A DNA stretch of 64,000 nucleotides from Acidobacteriota bacterium (GTDB lineage: Bacteria; Acidobacteriota; Thermoanaerobaculia; Gp7-AA8), in assembly GCA_016184115.1 (NCBI GenBank), contig JACPDH010000045.1, positions 20,685 through 84,684 on the forward strand. Direction: 5' to 3'. The first letter of the stretch is position 1, and every line of letters begins with the position of its first letter. This document shows positions 32,774 through 41,018 of this stretch, one piece after another. The position numbers and the translations under genes are program-made. The notes beneath the pieces were generated by a model. The model made no database searches, had not been told where the DNA came from, and saw only the letters and a list, made by a program, of their open reading frames with translations.

Positions 32774-34501
32774 CTACTTCTGACCCCGTCGCACGACCTC
32801 GTACGCATCGGGATACGCGTAGTCGACGGTCATCTTCGCGACTCCGGCCGGGAGGAGAATCGGGAACCCGGGCGACACGGTGTAGAAGGGGCGAAGATCG
32901 ATGCGGTTGGAGAGTCGTTGCATCCCCGCTGACCCGCAGTAGTCGCCCACGCGCATGATGTCGAGCGGCTGCTTCCATTTCGCCGTCGGGTAGAGCTGCT
33001 TCACCTCGTCGCGAATCTGGCCGGCTTTGGGCTTCTCCGCCCAGTTCTTCGTGAACGACGAGAGAACGAGCTCCTCGCGTGAGACTCGTCCCTTGTCGTC
33101 GTATGTAAAGCCGAGCGTCCCCGCCCAGGAAACGGTCGGGGAGCCCTCGACGGGCAGTCCTGTATAACCTCCGCCGAGCTTCACACTCTGGAGCGTCCCC
33201 GCGGCGTTACGGACATAATCGGCGCTCATCTGCATCAGGTGATCGCACGCGCCTCGGTTCTGGTAAGCCACCCTTTCACGTGCGAGGCGTCCGGCAGCGT
33301 CATAGCCGTAGCGCTTCTCGTAGACCACTCCGTCGATGACGACATCTTCACGCTGAAGATTCCAGCGCTCTGCTCCCGCTTTCTCCGCCTCGTAGCGCAG
33401 CACGTCACCTGAAACGGGCGCGAGAAGCCTCTCGAGCACGTCAGAACCCTGTTCGAGCACGATGACCTTCTGGTCGCCAACGCGTTTCTCGACGATGATG
33501 TCGCCGTCGTACACCCACCCTTCGGCTTTGCGTGCGGCACGGATCGATCTCTGGCCGGCAGGACTGTAGCCGAGTGTCTCGCCGTAACGTCCTTCCTTAC
33601 TGAGACAGGAGAGGAGCTCGTTTCCTCCGAACCGTCCGTCCATGTAGTAAAGCGTTCTCGTCGCCGAGGCGCCTTCGAGGCATGGGCGAGAGCTCCACTG
33701 CGGTTCGTCGAAGAGATAGGGGCCGTGCCAGCAGCGGTGACACCAGGTTGCGCCGTTCTCGAGCTTGAGGCCACAAAACGGACAGATGAATTTCGTCCGC
33801 ATGTCGGTGATCTCGGCCTCGAGGCGGAACAGCTTCTGGTCGACCTCGTTCTTGTCGCTCGGGCTCGGCGTCAGTGCGAGATAGCGGCGGAGGTACTCGG
33901 TGGCGCGGACGAAGTCGCCGCTCTGTTCCCACGCGAGCGCCTGGTTGTAAGCGACCGCTGGGTCGGTCGGCTGCTTTTCGGCCGCTTCTTCGAAGATCGT
34001 GAGCGCCTGGTCGTACTCGCCGCGCGCAAGGTGATAGCGCCCGCGGTTGAAGAGCTCGATGTAGTGCTTCGTCTCCGATTGCCGTTTCTCGAAGTCCTTC
34101 TGGAAATCGAGCTCGGTCTGCAGCTTCCGGATCGTCTCGACCTCGGCGCCGTTCGGATATAGCGCAAGGTAGCGGTCGACGCGCGACTGAGCGTCGGCGT
34201 AGAGACCTTCCTTCACCATCAGGATCGCGAGGTTGTAGAGCACGCCCGGTTGTCCGGGAAAGATCGCGTCGGCACGGAGGTAATGCTCGAGCGCTGCCTT
34301 CGTGTCGGGGATCGCGGCATAGCGCTTTCCAAAGGCGATCGCGCGAGTGAACTCTTCCTTTTCCTCCGCGGTCGCCGGCCGGCTCTCCGTAATGTCTTCC
34401 GCATCGACCGGCTCGCGAGACTGCCCTTGCGCCACGCCGGGGGGCGTCGCGAGAGACGCGAGGAATAGCGCGAAGAGGAACGTGATCCTGGCTCGTGTCA
34501 T
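32774..34501 (-). CDS. Exported TPR protein with internal zinc ribbon
   Basis: 575 residues. The signal peptide (FLFALFLASLATPPGVAQG) is followed by tetratricopeptide repeats (about residues 50-230, for example DTKAALEHYLRADAIFPGQP and EYDQALTIFEEAAEKQPTDP). Then comes a zinc-ribbon-like CPFCGLKLENGATWCHRC, and a C-terminal beta-rich region with a YGYDAAGRLARERV motif similar to RHS/YD-type strands. The ribbon in a predicted exported protein is unusual. Function unknown. It is the second gene of a pair, starting 10 bases after the stop of the upstream exported protein, so both are likely cotranscribed. Confidence 0.8.
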   Translation of the reverse strand: MTRARITFLFALFLASLATPPGVAQGQSREPVDAEDITESRPATAEEKEEFTRAIAFGKRYAAIPDTKAALEHYLRADAIFPGQPGVLYNLAILMVKEGLYADAQSRVDRYLALYPNGAEVETIRKLQTELDFQKDFEKRQSETKHYIELFNRGRYHLARGEYDQALTIFEEAAEKQPTDPAVAYNQALAWEQSGDFVRATEYLRRYLALTPSPSDKNEVDQKLFRLEAEITDMRTKFICPFCGLKLENGATWCHRCWHGPYLFDEPQWSSRPCLEGASATRTLYYMDGRFGGNELLSCLSKEGRYGETLGYSPAGQRSIRAARKAEGWVYDGDIIVEKRVGDQKVIVLEQGSDVLERLLAPVSGDVLRYEAEKAGAERWNLQREDVVIDGVVYEKRYGYDAAGRLARERVAYQNRGACDHLMQMSADYVRNAAGTLQSVKLGGGYTGLPVEGSPTVSWAGTLGFTYDDKGRVSREELVLSSFTKNWAEKPKAGQIRDEVKQLYPTAKWKQPLDIMRVGDYCGSAGMQRLSNRIDLRPFYTVSPGFPILLPAGVAKMTVDYAYPDAYEVVRRGQK

Positions 34502-34511
34502 CGCGTCGGCC

Positions 34512-35756
34512 TCACAGGAAGGACTGCATCAGATCGGAAAGCGAGAGCAGCTGGCTCGATGTGAGATTCGATGTCTTGGCGAGCAGGTGATACAGCGCCT
34601 GCTTCCGTTGTTCGGCCGCGTACTTGCCGGACGCTTCGCGGACCACGCCGAAGGGGTCGCCGGTCAACTCCCCGGGAATCTCGACGACGACGTCCTTTGC
34701 ATCGGCTGGGGCCCAGTGCGCCTTGACCATCTCGCCGAAGAGCTTGCCGACGAGATCGAGCCGCGCTGGCTCGGCATCAGCAGAGCGCAAAGCGTCTGCG
34801 AGTGCACTGCGCGGCCCCGCCGTCTCGACGACGAGCTTCAGATTCGAGAGAAGCTGCATGCGAGCGACCGACGCTTCAAGGACGCTCCTCTTGACGGCCG
34901 CGTCCTCGACCTGCGCCGACGCCCTCACGATGGCCTGCACTCGCGAGGTCTCGTAGTTGACGAACGCGTCGGCCGCGTTCGCTTCGCCCGAGTCGGACGG
35001 AGTGGGCTCCGTCTGATCGCCACCCGGCGCAGATTCCGTTCCGCCGTCAAGAACTGACGGCGCGATCGCGCGCGTCACAATCACTTCTTTCGGCGTCGCG
35101 ACGTCGACGAGCGGGAACTCGATCGCGGCAGCGGGGGCGTACTTCGGTGCGTCTGCCCCGACTTCGGTCGTCTTCGCCGCCGACTCCGCCAACGGCTCGG
35201 GCACCGAGGCGAGATCCTCGGCCGCCGGGCTGATGACCTCCCTGGGCCAAAGCGCGTTGTCGAACGTGCTCGCCGGCACGCGGAGCCTCGTGACGACTTC
35301 CGAGTTCGGAAGCGCGTCCGAATCGAGCAGTCGCAAGCGCACCCGCGTCAGAATGTCGAGCTGCGTGCGACGTTCCGCCGTGCGCTTCGCGTCATCGAGC
35401 ATGTTCGCGCTCGACGCGACCCGCGTCATATCGCAGTGACAGCTGCCGAACTGGTCGGACTGATACTGAAGCCGCGGTTCGTGCTTCTTCAGGAAGTCGA
35501 CGACCGCCGCATTGCGCGACTTCTCCGCCGCCAGCGCCGCCTCGCAGGCGGCCCGCGAGGCGAACTCGTTTACGCCCGTGAGCTCGACGCTCGTCTTCGT
35601 GTCGGGGCGGTACATCTTCACGTGGTAGTGCACGACCGCGCAATTCGAGGGGTCGATCCCCGCCCCTGACTGGCAAGTCAGCGGGACCTGAGCATGAAGG
35701 CCGGCCGTCCCGAGAGTCAGGCTGGCTACCAGAATCGATTTCGTGATCGGGCGCAT
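34512..35756 (-). CDS. Exported hypothetical protein
   Basis: 414 residues from the ATG at 35756, which begins a signal peptide (MRPITKSILVASLTLGTAG); longer frames upstream run into the spacer. A Cys-containing N-terminal domain (LTCQSGAGIDPSNC, FGSCHCD) could hold disulfides. It precedes an Ala/Pro/Glu-rich linker and a helical C-terminal domain (DAAVKRSVLEASVARMQLLS, and LLAKTSNLTSSQLLSLSDLM). No family recognised. It is in an operon with the exported TPR protein, suggesting a common envelope function. Confidence 0.75.
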   Translation of the reverse strand: MRPITKSILVASLTLGTAGLHAQVPLTCQSGAGIDPSNCAVVHYHVKMYRPDTKTSVELTGVNEFASRAACEAALAAEKSRNAAVVDFLKKHEPRLQYQSDQFGSCHCDMTRVASSANMLDDAKRTAERRTQLDILTRVRLRLLDSDALPNSEVVTRLRVPASTFDNALWPREVISPAAEDLASVPEPLAESAAKTTEVGADAPKYAPAAAIEFPLVDVATPKEVIVTRAIAPSVLDGGTESAPGGDQTEPTPSDSGEANAADAFVNYETSRVQAIVRASAQVEDAAVKRSVLEASVARMQLLSNLKLVVETAGPRSALADALRSADAEPARLDLVGKLFGEMVKAHWAPADAKDVVVEIPGELTGDPFGVVREASGKYAAEQRKQALYHLLAKTSNLTSSQLLSLSDLMQSFL

Positions 35757-35891
35757 GGATCGTTCGCTTTCGGAGCACGCGTCGGAAGCTACGGGATTAT
35801 ATCCACACCTGCCGGTGACACGATTCAACGAAAGGCCACTGCCGGGCGTATCTCGTGCGAACCCCGGAACGTCCGGGAGAAGGAGAGCAAA
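35757..35891. promoter_or_regulatory. Divergent spacer upstream of Spy-like gene
   Basis: 135 bases between divergent genes. A GGAACGTCC-type inverted sequence (CCGGAACGTCCGG, about 35863-35875) precedes the AAGGAG ribosome binding site of the Spy-like gene and might be an operator. No reliable promoter could be assigned. Confidence 0.3.
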
Positions 35892-36335
35892 ATGAAAAGG
35901 ACCTGGATCGTCATCGGAACCGTAACCCTCGTTGCCGCGCTGGCGGCCGCACCGTTTGCCTGGGCGCATCAGCAGGCGAAACGCCACGAAATGAGCCCCT
36001 TCATGACGCTCGAAAAGCTCCGCCAACTGCGCACGGAGCTCGACCTCACCGACGCGCAGCTCGCCGAGCTCCGGGCGATCAGGAAGGAGACTCGAGAGGC
36101 GAACGCAGCGTATCGCGCGTCGTTGCGTGACAACTTCGCCGAGGCCGGCCTCGCCCTGCTCGCCAACCCGGACGACATCGCAAAGGCCGAGGCGATCCTC
36201 GATCGCAATGAAGCGGCAAAGAAAGAGCTTCGAGCAAACGTGCTCGATGGGGTCGCGGACGCGATCAAGGTTCTCACACCCGAGCAGCGGGAAAAGCTGA
36301 CGACGGTGATCGACGCGCGAAAGGAGGGATTCTGA
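35892..36335 (+). CDS. Periplasmic Spy/CpxP-like LTxxQ protein
   Basis: 147 residues. AAGGAGAGC precedes ATG 35892. A signal peptide (WIVIGTVTLVAALAAAPFAWA) leads to an all-helical protein with two LTxxQ-type motifs, ELDLTDAQLAELRAI and VLTPEQREKL, the hallmark of Spy, CpxP and ZraP-like periplasmic chaperones or metal-stress proteins. The mature part is highly charged and helical. It precedes the ECF sigma cassette, whose third gene has the same motifs, suggesting a shared envelope-stress or metal-stress circuit; a GAA-heptad hairpin separates them. Confidence 0.83.
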   Translation: MKRTWIVIGTVTLVAALAAAPFAWAHQQAKRHEMSPFMTLEKLRQLRTELDLTDAQLAELRAIRKETREANAAYRASLRDNFAEAGLALLANPDDIAKAEAILDRNEAAKKELRANVLDGVADAIKVLTPEQREKLTTVIDARKEGF

Positions 36336-36371
36336 AGAAAGCGCCGGACAGGCAAGAGAGCGTGAGAACCG

Positions 36372-36460
36372 GAAGTTAGAACGTAGAACGCTGAATGTCG
36401 AATCCAGAAAGGGGATACCCCTTTCTGGGTTCTGACTTCCACGTTCATCGTTCTAGCTTC
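36372..36460. repeat. GAA-heptad hairpin (copy 3)
   Basis: Six heptads each beginning GAA (36372-36413) face six heptads (36419-36460) whose complement also begins GAA each time, with a 5-base loop GATAC. It starts 36 bases after the Spy-like stop and ends 46 bases before the sigma factor start, so it could end the first transcript or sit in the sigma 5' leader. Confidence 0.88.
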
Positions 36461-36506
36461 CCGACGCTCGTACCAAAGCGAAGAGCTGACACTCCGGGAA
36501 CCGTCG

Positions 36507-37148
36507 ATGGAAAGCTACAGCCGTGCCATCCTCGTTGGCAATCCCCTCACCCTCGTCTATCTTGCGAACGGGGATGCCCGCGTGAACGAACCACGAGTCG
36601 CGGCCGATCCGCTGGAGCGCCGCGCGATCGAAGCGATTCGCGGCGGCGATTCGCACGGCTACGACTACCTCGTCTCGAAGCACTCGCGCCGCGCCTTGTC
36701 GATCGCCTGGGGGATCGTGCGCGACGCCTCGGAGGCCGAGGATCTCGTGCAGGACGCCTTCGTGCGTGCATACCAGAAGCTCGACCGTTTCCGCGAAGGC
36801 GAACCGTTCGGGCCGTGGCTCTATCGGATCGTGACGAACCTGGCCCTCGACGTACTGAAGCACCGGACGAAGTTCCCCGCGACGCCGGTCGAGATTCACG
36901 ACGAACGGGGCGAGTTGCGGAGCGTCCGGGCCGAGTGGAGCGACACCGCGGCGCGGATCGATCGGGCGATCGAGTCACTCCCGGAGATGCAGCGCGTGGT
37001 CGCGCGGCTCTTCATCGTGGAAGAATTCGAGCATGCGGAGATCGCCGCGATGACCGGACTGGCCGAAGGCACCGTGAGGTCGCATCTGTCGCACGCAAGG
37101 CGCAAACTCCAGGTTGCGCTGTCCGACCTGAGAGAGGAAACGCGATGA
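36507..37148 (+). CDS. ECF-family RNA polymerase sigma factor
   Basis: 213 residues. Sigma region 2 is visible as SEAEDLVQDAFVRAYQKLDRF with the core-binding and -10-binding helices, and region 4 as MTGLAEGTVRSHLSHARRKL, the helix-turn-helix that binds -35 elements. The N-terminal 30 residues are not conserved, and a GTG start at 36582 is an alternative. The stop overlaps the ATG of a small membrane protein (ATGA), which in turn overlaps a Spy-like gene: the order sigma, anti-sigma, sensor recalls CnrH, CnrY and CnrX. Control by sequestration at the membrane is inferred. Confidence 0.92.
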   Translation: MESYSRAILVGNPLTLVYLANGDARVNEPRVAADPLERRAIEAIRGGDSHGYDYLVSKHSRRALSIAWGIVRDASEAEDLVQDAFVRAYQKLDRFREGEPFGPWLYRIVTNLALDVLKHRTKFPATPVEIHDERGELRSVRAEWSDTAARIDRAIESLPEMQRVVARLFIVEEFEHAEIAAMTGLAEGTVRSHLSHARRKLQVALSDLREETR

Positions 37149-37438
37149 ACGACGACGATTTTCTGAAAACGCTGCGCGCGGAAGGTAGTGAGCTCCGCTT
37201 CGATCCAGGCGAGGTGGTGTTAGGGCGGATCGAGGCACGCGTGCGCTCGCGACTCTCCGAAGTCGAGTCGATCTCCGAAACGCTTGCACGATGGCTCCGC
37301 CCGCTCGCCGGTGCGATGTTCGCGGCCGCGGCCATCTCCGTCGCAACGCTCGTCTGGCTGTCGATCGAGCCCGCCGACGCGCTCCTCGCGAGCGCCGACG
37401 TTTCGATCGTCGAGGACTACTACCGTGTCGCACGCTGA
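37145..37438 (+). CDS. Small single-pass membrane protein, probable anti-sigma factor
   Basis: 97 residues starting MNDDDFLKTLRAEGSELRFD. A cytosolic N-terminal region of about 55 residues precedes one membrane segment (LAGAMFAAAAISVATLVWL) and a short periplasmic tail. It has no zinc-binding HxxxCxxC motif. Size, topology and position between an ECF sigma gene (4-base overlap) and a periplasmic Spy-like gene (14-base overlap) are those of a CnrY-like anti-sigma factor. Sequence alone does not identify the family. Confidence 0.75.
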   Translation: MNDDDFLKTLRAEGSELRFDPGEVVLGRIEARVRSRLSEVESISETLARWLRPLAGAMFAAAAISVATLVWLSIEPADALLASADVSIVEDYYRVAR

Positions 37439-37850
37439 AAATCAGGGACATGCACGCAGCGCTCTCGTCGCGGCGTTGCTTCTCGCCGCCACCTTTGTGA
37501 CCGGGATCGTCACCGGCATCGCCGCCGACCGGATCGTTCTCGTGCGGGAGGCCCGCATTCTGCCACGCGAGGGAATGCGATTCGTTTCGGCGCGGATCGT
37601 CCGCGCGATGGATCGGGAGCTCGACCTCACCGAGGCGCAGCGCGCCGATGTCGAGCGGATCCTCGCCGACCGGCAGAAGCGGGTCGAACGCCGCTGGGTC
37701 GAGATGCGACCGCTGATGCGCGCCGAGATAGAACGCACGAACCGGGAGATCGAAGCGATCCTCACTGACGAGCAGAAGCCGAAGTTCGAGAGATTGACCA
37801 AGCGGTGGGAAGCAAGGATGGGGAAGCTGCTGGGAACGACTCCGAAGTGA
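37425..37850 (+). CDS. Membrane-anchored Spy/CnrX-like periplasmic sensor
   Basis: 141 residues using GTG 37425, which overlaps the upstream gene by 14 bases. An N-terminal membrane segment (LVAALLLAATFVTGIVTGIAA) anchors a periplasmic helical domain with ELDLTEAQRADVERIL and ILTDEQKPKFERL, LTxxQ-like motifs of the Spy/metal-resist family. In CnrX and related proteins such a domain binds Ni or Co, or senses stress, and holds the anti-sigma factor. Here no obvious His/Met cluster is present, so the signal may not be a metal. Confidence 0.78.
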   Translation: MSHAENQGHARSALVAALLLAATFVTGIVTGIAADRIVLVREARILPREGMRFVSARIVRAMDRELDLTEAQRADVERILADRQKRVERRWVEMRPLMRAEIERTNREIEAILTDEQKPKFERLTKRWEARMGKLLGTTPK

Positions 37851-37939
37851 CATTGTTCGTCGTTGATCGCCCGATCGCCCCCCTCGTTTCCCGAACGTTT
37901 CAGCACTCGAGCCCCGCTCCCGCCGCATAATCGACGAAA

Positions 37940-39700
37940 ATGAGATTCGTTCGGCGAAGTCTCGTCGCGGCGTTGCTCGTCGTGGCGCTCGCGCATCGCG
38001 CATCGGCGGCGCGCGAGCCGATCGGCAACGTCATCCTCGCGATCGCGAACGAGCAGGGCGCCAACGAGGCCATCGCCGAATACCTCCATCTGCGGAAGAC
38101 CGCGGTGCACCAGTACGACTTCTCCGAGCCGCAGTTGAACGCCGTCGGCTACCGGCTGCTTCAAGATAAGAAGACCGATGAAGCGATCGCGATCTTCGAG
38201 CTCAACATCGCGATGTTCCCTCGATCCGCGAATGCGCGCGACAGTCTCGCCGAAGCCTACGCACGCGTCGGGAACACCGTCGCCGCGCGACGAGAGTACC
38301 AGCGCGCGCTCTCGATGCTCGGCCGTAGCGACGCCGCGCCGTCGAATCAGAGCGCCGCATTCCTGAAGGCAAACATCCGCCGCCAGATCGAACGGCTCCG
38401 TCGCTACCCGATCTATGAGTCGCTCACAGGCCTATACCGCGCCAGCGACGGGCGGGCGATCTCGATCTCCATTGCCGAACCGAACTTCGGAACGACCCCA
38501 CCGACGCTCCGCCTTACCGAGTGGCCATCGGGTCGCGTCCGGACGCTGCACGAGCGGAGTGAGTCGTCCTACGTCGCGGGTCCGTCACTCGACGACGCGT
38601 CGCCCGTGCAGCTTCGCGTCGACTTCCTTCCAGGTGACGATGGGCGCGCCGCCTTGCTCACGCTCGTCGAAGAGAATGCAACCGTCATCGCAATGCGCAT
38701 TGCCATGCCACCGGTCGAGCGCGTCGTCTTCCGCAGCTCCGGTGCCGAGATCGAAGGCTCACTCTCGACACCCGGAAGCGGAGAGCGGCATCCAGCGATC
38801 GTGCTCGTGCATGGATCGGGAAAAGCGACGCGCGACACGCCGGGATTCGGCGAGCTCGCGAACTTCCTCGTGCTCGAAGGCTTCACCGTCCTCCGTTACG
38901 ACAAGCGCGGATACGGCGAGTCGACGACGGGCGAGACGAACTACCCGTTCCTCGACGACCTCGCACGCGACGCCGCGACTGCAGTTCGCTTCCTCCGGTC
39001 AAGAGCCGAAGCCGATCCTCAGCGAGTCGGCCTTCTCGGCTTCAGCGAGGGAGCCTGGGTCGCCGGCATTGCCGCATCTCACATGCCACACGATGTCGCA
39101 TTCCTCATTCTTCTCTCCGGCGGAGGCGTCTCACCATCTCAGCAGGAACGCTACCGCGTCCGCGCGGAGATGGAAGCAGCCGGCTTCAACGACGCGACGA
39201 TCGCGGACGCGAGCCGATACATGGACCTCAAGTTCCAGGTCGCGCGCACCGGCACCGACTGGAGTCGGTATGCCCGGCGTGCGCGTAGCATGCGTCGAAG
39301 CCCGTGGATGCGCTACACCGGCCGCTGGGGCACTCTCGAGTTCGCGAAAGTGGCATGGGCACAGGTGCTCGGTTACGAGCCCGCGACGCGCCTCTCTGCA
39401 ATCGAAATGCCGGTGCTCGCGATCCTCGGGGAGCGCGACCTCCTCACGCCCGTCGACGACACCGCGTCGTCGCTCCGCTCCAGCTTCGTCGGGAAACGCG
39501 CGACGCTTCTCGACGTGGCGATCGTCCCACGAGCGAACCATCTCATGCTCGAATCCGACAGCGGCGCGATCCGCTTCTCGCAGAGCGAGCTACCACGACT
39601 CGAGCGCTACGCGCCTGGCTATTTCGAATCGTTGCGCGCGTGGTTAGGCCGATGGTGCGAGAGCGCCGGAAGTCGAGCAGGCGACACGGAGAGTCGCTGA
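37940..39700 (+). CDS. Exported alpha/beta hydrolase with N-terminal TPR region
   Basis: 586 residues. A signal peptide (MRFVRRSLVAALLVVALAHR) is followed by a TPR-like region (LNAVGYRLLQDKKTDEAIAI, NARDSLAEAYARVGNTVAAR). A hydrolase domain starts near VVFRSSGAEIEGSLSTPGS, with VLVHGSGKAT, YDKRGYGES, nucleophile GFSEG, acid ILGERD and terminal His in RANHLM. The catalytic triad therefore looks complete. Such TPR-hydrolases are common in Bacteroidota and Acidobacteriota; the substrate is unknown. It begins 89 bases after the sigma cassette on the same strand and may have its own promoter. Confidence 0.85.
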   Translation: MRFVRRSLVAALLVVALAHRASAAREPIGNVILAIANEQGANEAIAEYLHLRKTAVHQYDFSEPQLNAVGYRLLQDKKTDEAIAIFELNIAMFPRSANARDSLAEAYARVGNTVAARREYQRALSMLGRSDAAPSNQSAAFLKANIRRQIERLRRYPIYESLTGLYRASDGRAISISIAEPNFGTTPPTLRLTEWPSGRVRTLHERSESSYVAGPSLDDASPVQLRVDFLPGDDGRAALLTLVEENATVIAMRIAMPPVERVVFRSSGAEIEGSLSTPGSGERHPAIVLVHGSGKATRDTPGFGELANFLVLEGFTVLRYDKRGYGESTTGETNYPFLDDLARDAATAVRFLRSRAEADPQRVGLLGFSEGAWVAGIAASHMPHDVAFLILLSGGGVSPSQQERYRVRAEMEAAGFNDATIADASRYMDLKFQVARTGTDWSRYARRARSMRRSPWMRYTGRWGTLEFAKVAWAQVLGYEPATRLSAIEMPVLAILGERDLLTPVDDTASSLRSSFVGKRATLLDVAIVPRANHLMLESDSGAIRFSQSELPRLERYAPGYFESLRAWLGRWCESAGSRAGDTESR

Positions 39701-39737
39701 CGCTCCTCCGGGATCGCGCGCTCGAGCGCAGCATTCG

Positions 39738-40169
39738 CTACTGCGCCGTCGCAGCGCTCCGGTCGGCAGCCAGGCCGATCTCGTGGAATCCGGCCTGACG
39801 GCAATACTCGACGATCTTCACGGCGTCACCATAGCGCGCGTCGCGATCGACGCGAAGAACGACGGGGCGCTGGTTGTCCTTCGCAGCAGCAGCGGCGATC
39901 TCCTCGCCCGCTCGCTCTGCGCCGACGATCGCGCCGCCGGCGAAGATCGTGCCGTCGGCTTTTACCGAGATCGTCAGCAGCGGGTGCTCCTCGCCGACCT
40001 TATCCGCCGATGCCGCGCGCGGCAGGTTGAGTTGAACCTGCCCCACCATCAGCGGCGTCACGATCATGAAGATGATCAGCAGCACGAGACAGACGTCGAC
40101 GAGCGGTGTGACGTTGATCTCCGACTGAAGCTGGCTTCCTCCGCTGATGCTCCGTCGCGCGAGACGCAT
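39738..40169 (-). CDS. ExbD/TolR-type biopolymer transport protein
   Basis: 143 residues from ATG 40169, with GGAGG 8 bases upstream; an earlier ATG at 40196 is less well placed. A short cytosolic N-terminus with QSEINVTPLVDVCLVLLIIF contains the conserved membrane Asp used by proton-driven ExbBD/TolQR/MotAB motors, followed by a periplasmic domain (LLTISVKADGTIFAGGAIV and VVLRVDRDARYGDAVKIVE). No ExbB/TolQ or TonB gene is in the window. It follows hemD on the same strand after 63 bases. Confidence 0.9.
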   Translation of the reverse strand: MRLARRSISGGSQLQSEINVTPLVDVCLVLLIIFMIVTPLMVGQVQLNLPRAASADKVGEEHPLLTISVKADGTIFAGGAIVGAERAGEEIAAAAAKDNQRPVVLRVDRDARYGDAVKIVEYCRQAGFHEIGLAADRSAATAQ

Positions 40170-40232
40170 CGTGTGGCCCTCCGGAGAGTGAGACACCCGA
40201 GGGAGCCTGGACGAAACTTCTGCGTTCGCACT

Positions 40233-41018
40233 TCAGCCTTTCATTCTTGCCAGCCGTTCCACCACCGCCGCCACCACTCCTTCCACCGTCGCCTCGTCCG
40301 CCTCGACGACGTTCGCGATACCAAACCTCGCCAGTGCCTTCGTGGTGACGGGGCCGATCGAGACGACAACGGCCTTCGACGCGACGCGAGCAACCTCTGC
40401 TGGAGACAAATGTGCGAGCGTCCCTTCGACCGTAGAGGGACTCGTGAAGGTGAGCGCGTCGATCGTTCCGGCGAGCAACGTCTCCCTCGCTCCAATGGCG
40501 AGGGAGACGGCCTTCCTCGTTTCGTAAGCCACCGCGACGTGGACCTCGCCCCCTCGCGCGCGCAGCTCGTCGACCAGCACCTCGCGACCCTCGAGTGCGC
40601 GAACGATCGCACTGCGAACGCCACGCTGGTCACCCTCGAGGAGAGGCAGCAGCGACGATGCCTGGAACGTGTCGGGAACGAGGTCGGGCTCCACGCCGTG
40701 GCGACGGAGCGCGTCGGCGGTCGCCCGTCCCACGGCGGCAACCTTCACTCCGCGAAGACTCGCTTCGACACGTAAAGCCGCCACGCGCGCGAACAGGGAG
40801 TCGACACCGTTCGTCGACGTGAAGATGATCCGGTGGAAGGAGCCGGGCGCCGCGATGACGGCATCGAGCGACTCCCACGAAGGCGGCGGCACAATCTCGA
40901 TCGCGGCATGATGCACGACCTTCGCACCCAACTCCTCGAGGGTTCGCGTCAGCTCGGACGATTGCGCGCGCGCACGCGTCACGAGCACGACCCGGCCCGC
41001 GAGCGAACGCAGCGTCAT
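40233..41018 (-). CDS. hemD: Uroporphyrinogen-III synthase
   Basis: 261 residues from ATG 41018, which overlaps the hemC stop (ATGA). Two similar alpha/beta domains: GRVVLVTRARAQSSELTRTL, then IIFTSTNGVDSLFAR, VAAVGRATADALRRHG, later DALTFTSPSTVEGTL and VVSIGPVTTKALARFG. It closes and inverts ring D of hydroxymethylbilane to give uroporphyrinogen III. This family is poorly conserved, but the motifs and the place after hemC make the call secure. Members of the run hemX-hemA-hemC-hemD overlap or nearly touch. Confidence 0.92.
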   Translation of the reverse strand: MTLRSLAGRVVLVTRARAQSSELTRTLEELGAKVVHHAAIEIVPPPSWESLDAVIAAPGSFHRIIFTSTNGVDSLFARVAALRVEASLRGVKVAAVGRATADALRRHGVEPDLVPDTFQASSLLPLLEGDQRGVRSAIVRALEGREVLVDELRARGGEVHVAVAYETRKAVSLAIGARETLLAGTIDALTFTSPSTVEGTLAHLSPAEVARVASKAVVVSIGPVTTKALARFGIANVVEADEATVEGVVAAVVERLARMKG

